8,534 nucleotides of DNA from positions 1 through 8,534 of the forward strand of contig JAITJU010000048.1 in assembly GCA_031278735.1 (NCBI GenBank), written 5' to 3'. Each line of letters opens with the position of its first letter. Position 1 is the first letter of the stretch. Below the pieces are notes generated by a model. It made no database searches. It saw only the letters and a list, made by a program, of their open reading frames with translations, and was not told where the DNA came from. Shown here piece by piece: positions 6,944-8,534 of the stretch. The position numbers and the translations under genes are program-made. The stretch comes from Zoogloeaceae bacterium. GTDB taxonomy: Bacteria > Pseudomonadota > Gammaproteobacteria > Burkholderiales > Rhodocyclaceae.

Positions 6944-7705
6944 TCAGGCATAAGCGGAAAAACGGTTTTTTTGTCCGCCGTCGATGGCGGACATGCCCTG
7001 ATAGGCGGAAGTCGCGGCCTGGGCGGTCTGGGCGCGAGAACTGGAGGCGTTGACGTTTTCCGTCCCGACGCCTTGCTGTTCCTTCCGCCGGTTCAGGGCA
7101 ATTTCCTGTTGCGCGTGGATTTCCATCTGCGTGGCGGCGGCGGCGACGCTGCGATCTTGCGGCGAAGGGTCGGCAGGCGCCAGCGCGGCGGCGCGGATGC
7201 GGCGGGCGCGGATGACGGTTTCTTCCGGCGTTCGGCCTTCGGAAGTGTCGATGCCGACCTCTCCCGCCACCGCGTAGCGTTTGCCGTCCGGCCCCTGCTG
7301 ATATTCATAGCGCGCGCCGGAAGTGACCAGTTCGCCGCCCGCCGCGATATGCGCCATTTCATGCTGACGCACCTTGTTGTCCGTGGCGGCGAGTTCGGCG
7401 ACCTCGCGCCGCTCTTCTGCGCTGAGCGCCTCGCCGTTGGCTTTTCCGGCTTCGCCCGGCGCGCGCGCGCCTTCGCTTTCCTTCTCCTTTTCCGTCCGCG
7501 TTTTTTCCGCGCGTTCCGGCGCGTCAACCTGTCCGGGCAGTTCCGGCGACGTCTTCCGGCTCGCGGCGGCATCGCCGCGCCCAACGCCCTGCCGCGCCGC
7601 CGCGCTTTCGCCCGCTGACGCGGACGCCTGCCCGCCGCCCGGCGCAAAAGGGGGCGCGAGGAGGACATAAGAAGGCGGCGGAAAGGCAATCGGCGCGGAA
7701 AACAT
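6944..7705 (-). CDS. Putative zinc metalloprotease, SprA-related / CJM1_0395 family
   Basis: The product is 253 residues. The conserved part is about 95-205: a charged helix (LSAEERREVAEL), then KVRQHEMAHIAAGG with a zinc-metalloprotease HExxH motif (His115, Glu116, His119), then ARYEYQQGPDGKRYAVAGEVGID, and a region rich in RxRRI and ALAPADPSPQD ending in AAATQMEIHAQQ. This order is that of the SprA-related family annotated as putative metalloprotease CJM1_0395; its biological role is not established. Residues 1-95 are low complexity, first proline/glycine/alanine-rich and then strongly charged (EKTRTEKEKESEGARAP), probably disordered. Residues 1-20 are hydrophobic but proline-broken, so a classical signal peptide is doubtful. 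The tail after 205 is also low complexity. The start ATG (7703-7705) has GGAG about 10 bases upstream on the minus strand, somewhat far. It follows recN by 58 bases and ends 14 bases from the stop of the convergent SNF2 gene. Zinc binding and protease activity are inferred from the motif only. Confidence 0.82.
   Translation of the reverse strand: MFSAPIAFPPPSYVLLAPPFAPGGGQASASAGESAAARQGVGRGDAAASRKTSPELPGQVDAPERAEKTRTEKEKESEGARAPGEAGKANGEALSAEERREVAELAATDNKVRQHEMAHIAAGGELVTSGARYEYQQGPDGKRYAVAGEVGIDTSEGRTPEETVIRARRIRAAALAPADPSPQDRSVAAAATQMEIHAQQEIALNRRKEQQGVGTENVNASSSRAQTAQAATSAYQGMSAIDGGQKNRFSAYA
6972..6993. repeat. Perfect 8-bp inverted repeat at the 3' end of the metalloprotease gene
   Basis: TGTCCGCC (6972-6979) and GGCGGACA (6986-6993) pair perfectly around a 6-base loop. 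It lies inside the last codons of the metalloprotease gene. A run of seven Ts (6966-6972) abuts it on the left of the plus strand. On the plus strand the Ts come before the stem, and on the minus strand the stem is followed by As, so it is not a standard intrinsic terminator in either direction. Confidence 0.5.
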
Positions 7706-7740
7706 GACGCGGCGGCTCCATCGTTACAGGACGGTCTTTA

Positions 7741-7767
7741 ATTTTAGGAAAATTCTGGCGTATTCAA
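7741..7767 (-). promoter_or_regulatory. Candidate promoter for the metalloprotease gene
   Basis: The 58-base gap between recN and the metalloprotease gene is markedly AT-rich. On the minus strand it reads TTGAAT (complement of 7762-7767), 15 bases, then TAAAAT (complement of 7741-7746). This resembles a sigma70 -35/-10 pair with a short spacer. The -35 overlaps the recN stop codon. A start near 7734 would give a leader of about 30 bases. No hairpin terminator for recN is seen in the gap, so read-through from recN is also likely. Confidence 0.4.
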
Positions 7768-8534
7768 AGGGTTTGTAACATTTCACGCGCATGTTGCCGC
7801 GTGGTGGCCGTGATTTCCACACCGCCCAGCATACGGGCGATTTCCTCCACGCGATCCGCGGCGTTCAGCGGGGCGATGCGGCTTTCGATTACGCCGTCGC
7901 GGGCTGATTTGCTTACCTGCCAGTGCCAGTCGGCGCGGGCGGCGACCTGCGGCAGATGGGTAACGCAGAGCACCTGCCGCGTCTTGCCCAGTTGATGCAG
8001 CAAGCGCCCGACGATTTCCGCGACGCCGCCGCCGATGCCGACATCGACTTCATCGAAAATCAGCGTCGGCGCCGACGCCGTTTGCGAGGCGACGACCTGC
8101 AAGGCCAGGCTGATGCGAGAAAGTTCGCCGCCGGAAGCCACTCTGGACAAGGGACGCGCTTCTTCGTCCGCCAGGCCGGACACGCGAAATTCCACCTGTT
8201 CCGCGCCAGTTGCCGAACCTTGCGCGCCATCGCGCAATGGCAGCAAGGCAACCGAAAAACGCCCGGAAGCCAGCGCCAGTTGCCGCATTTCCTTGCTGAC
8301 CGCCGCCCCCAACGCGGCGGCGGTTCGCGCCCGCCCGGCGGTAAGCCGCGCCGCCAGCGCCTGATAGGTCTCGCGCGTCGCCCGCGTTTCGGCGCGAAGG
8401 GCATCCACGTCGGCGACGCGCTCCAGTTCGGCGAAACGCTGCCGAAGACGCGCCAGCGTCTCCGGCAGCGCCATGACTTCCACGCGATGCTTGCGGGCGA
8501 GGCTCAGGATGGCCTCCTGCCGCGCCTCGATTTC
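7764..8534 (-). CDS. recN: DNA repair protein RecN, C-terminal half (5' end outside window)
   Basis: The frame is open to the right edge: the bases beyond the GTG at 8483 code for EIEARQEAILSLARKHR, typical RecN coiled-coil sequence, so this gene is partial and 8483 is not its start. About 256 of the usual ~550 residues are visible. The ABC/SMC-type C-terminal nucleotide-binding lobe is complete: signature VASGGELSRISLALQ, Walker B with catalytic glutamate in TLIFDEVDVGIGG, and the switch-histidine region LCVTHLPQVAARADWHWQV. The remainder is the C-terminal arm of the coiled coil. The Walker A lobe lies outside. Family knowledge: RecN is an SMC-like ATPase that binds DNA ends and holds broken chromosomes together during RecA-dependent double-strand break repair. 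In many bacteria it is induced by the SOS response, but its promoter is not in view. The metalloprotease gene follows 58 bases downstream on the same strand. Confidence 0.96.
   Translation of the reverse strand, partial: EIEARQEAILSLARKHRVEVMALPETLARLRQRFAELERVADVDALRAETRATRETYQALAARLTAGRARTAAALGAAVSKEMRQLALASGRFSVALLPLRDGAQGSATGAEQVEFRVSGLADEEARPLSRVASGGELSRISLALQVVASQTASAPTLIFDEVDVGIGGGVAEIVGRLLHQLGKTRQVLCVTHLPQVAARADWHWQVSKSARDGVIESRIAPLNAADRVEEIARMLGGVEITATTRQHAREMLQTL

Noticed and set aside
6965..6972. A_AAA_AAC-type slippery heptamer in frame on the minus strand near the end of the metalloprotease gene
   Set aside because: The heptamer is correctly phased, but no stimulatory structure lies downstream of it (the perfect hairpin is upstream), and the shifted frame only adds a tail antisense to the SNF2 gene. 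A chance Gln-Lys-Asn coding run is more likely.
6926..7618. A 230-codon plus-strand open frame downstream of the SNF2 gene
   Set aside because: It is the reverse of the metalloprotease gene, whose HExxH motif and family pattern are clear on the minus strand. The plus-strand translation resembles no family.
7440..7640. Dense TTCCGGC/GGCGC-type short repeats, considered as uptake-sequence or repeat elements
   Set aside because: They fall within the low-complexity Ala/Gly/Glu-rich arm of the metalloprotease and are explained by codon bias; spacing is irregular and no full-length repeat unit is shared.

Overview
The window is GC-rich chromosomal DNA that looks like a betaproteobacterium (a Rhodocyclales- or Nitrosomonadales-type lineage is my guess). 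This rests on protein resemblance: a YhdP/TIGR02099-type AsmA-like protein followed directly by a nitrilase-superfamily amidohydrolase, a proteobacterial UbiB, a RecN, and a SprA-related metalloprotease. It holds no RNA gene, CRISPR array, insertion sequence, phage gene or other sign of recent transfer. Coding density is about 97%.

Layout: (1) 1-2498, plus strand, is the C-terminal ~830 residues of a YhdP-like envelope protein that begins outside the window. (2) 2495-3289, plus strand, is a carbon-nitrogen hydrolase of the Nit1/YbeM type, translationally coupled to gene 1 by a GTGA overlap. (3) 3290-3408 is the only sizeable plus-strand gap; it holds a weak promoter-like -10 element. (4) 3409-4932, plus strand, is ubiB, the atypical kinase/ATPase needed for ubiquinone synthesis. 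(5) 4926-6929, plus strand, is an SNF2-family helicase/ATPase whose start overlaps the ubiB stop by 7 bases and which appears to lack the usual N-terminal half. (6) 6944-7705, minus strand, is a SprA-related (CJM1_0395-type) putative zinc metalloprotease, convergent with the helicase. (7) 7764-8534, minus strand, is the C-terminal half of recN, which runs off the right edge.

The genes do not form one pathway. They are housekeeping functions side by side: envelope lipid transport (YhdP), metabolite repair (Nit), quinone synthesis (UbiB), DNA transactions (SNF2 ATPase, RecN) and a poorly characterised peptidase. The plus genes form two tightly coupled pairs (yhdP-nit and ubiB-SNF2), and the minus genes form a third pair (recN-metalloprotease). 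I see no clearly new system. The points most worth a second look are the short SNF2 protein and the single C-terminal membrane helix of UbiB, which meet at the same junction, the 12-bp tandem repeat coding for that helix, and the uncharacterised metalloprotease with its own candidate promoter.
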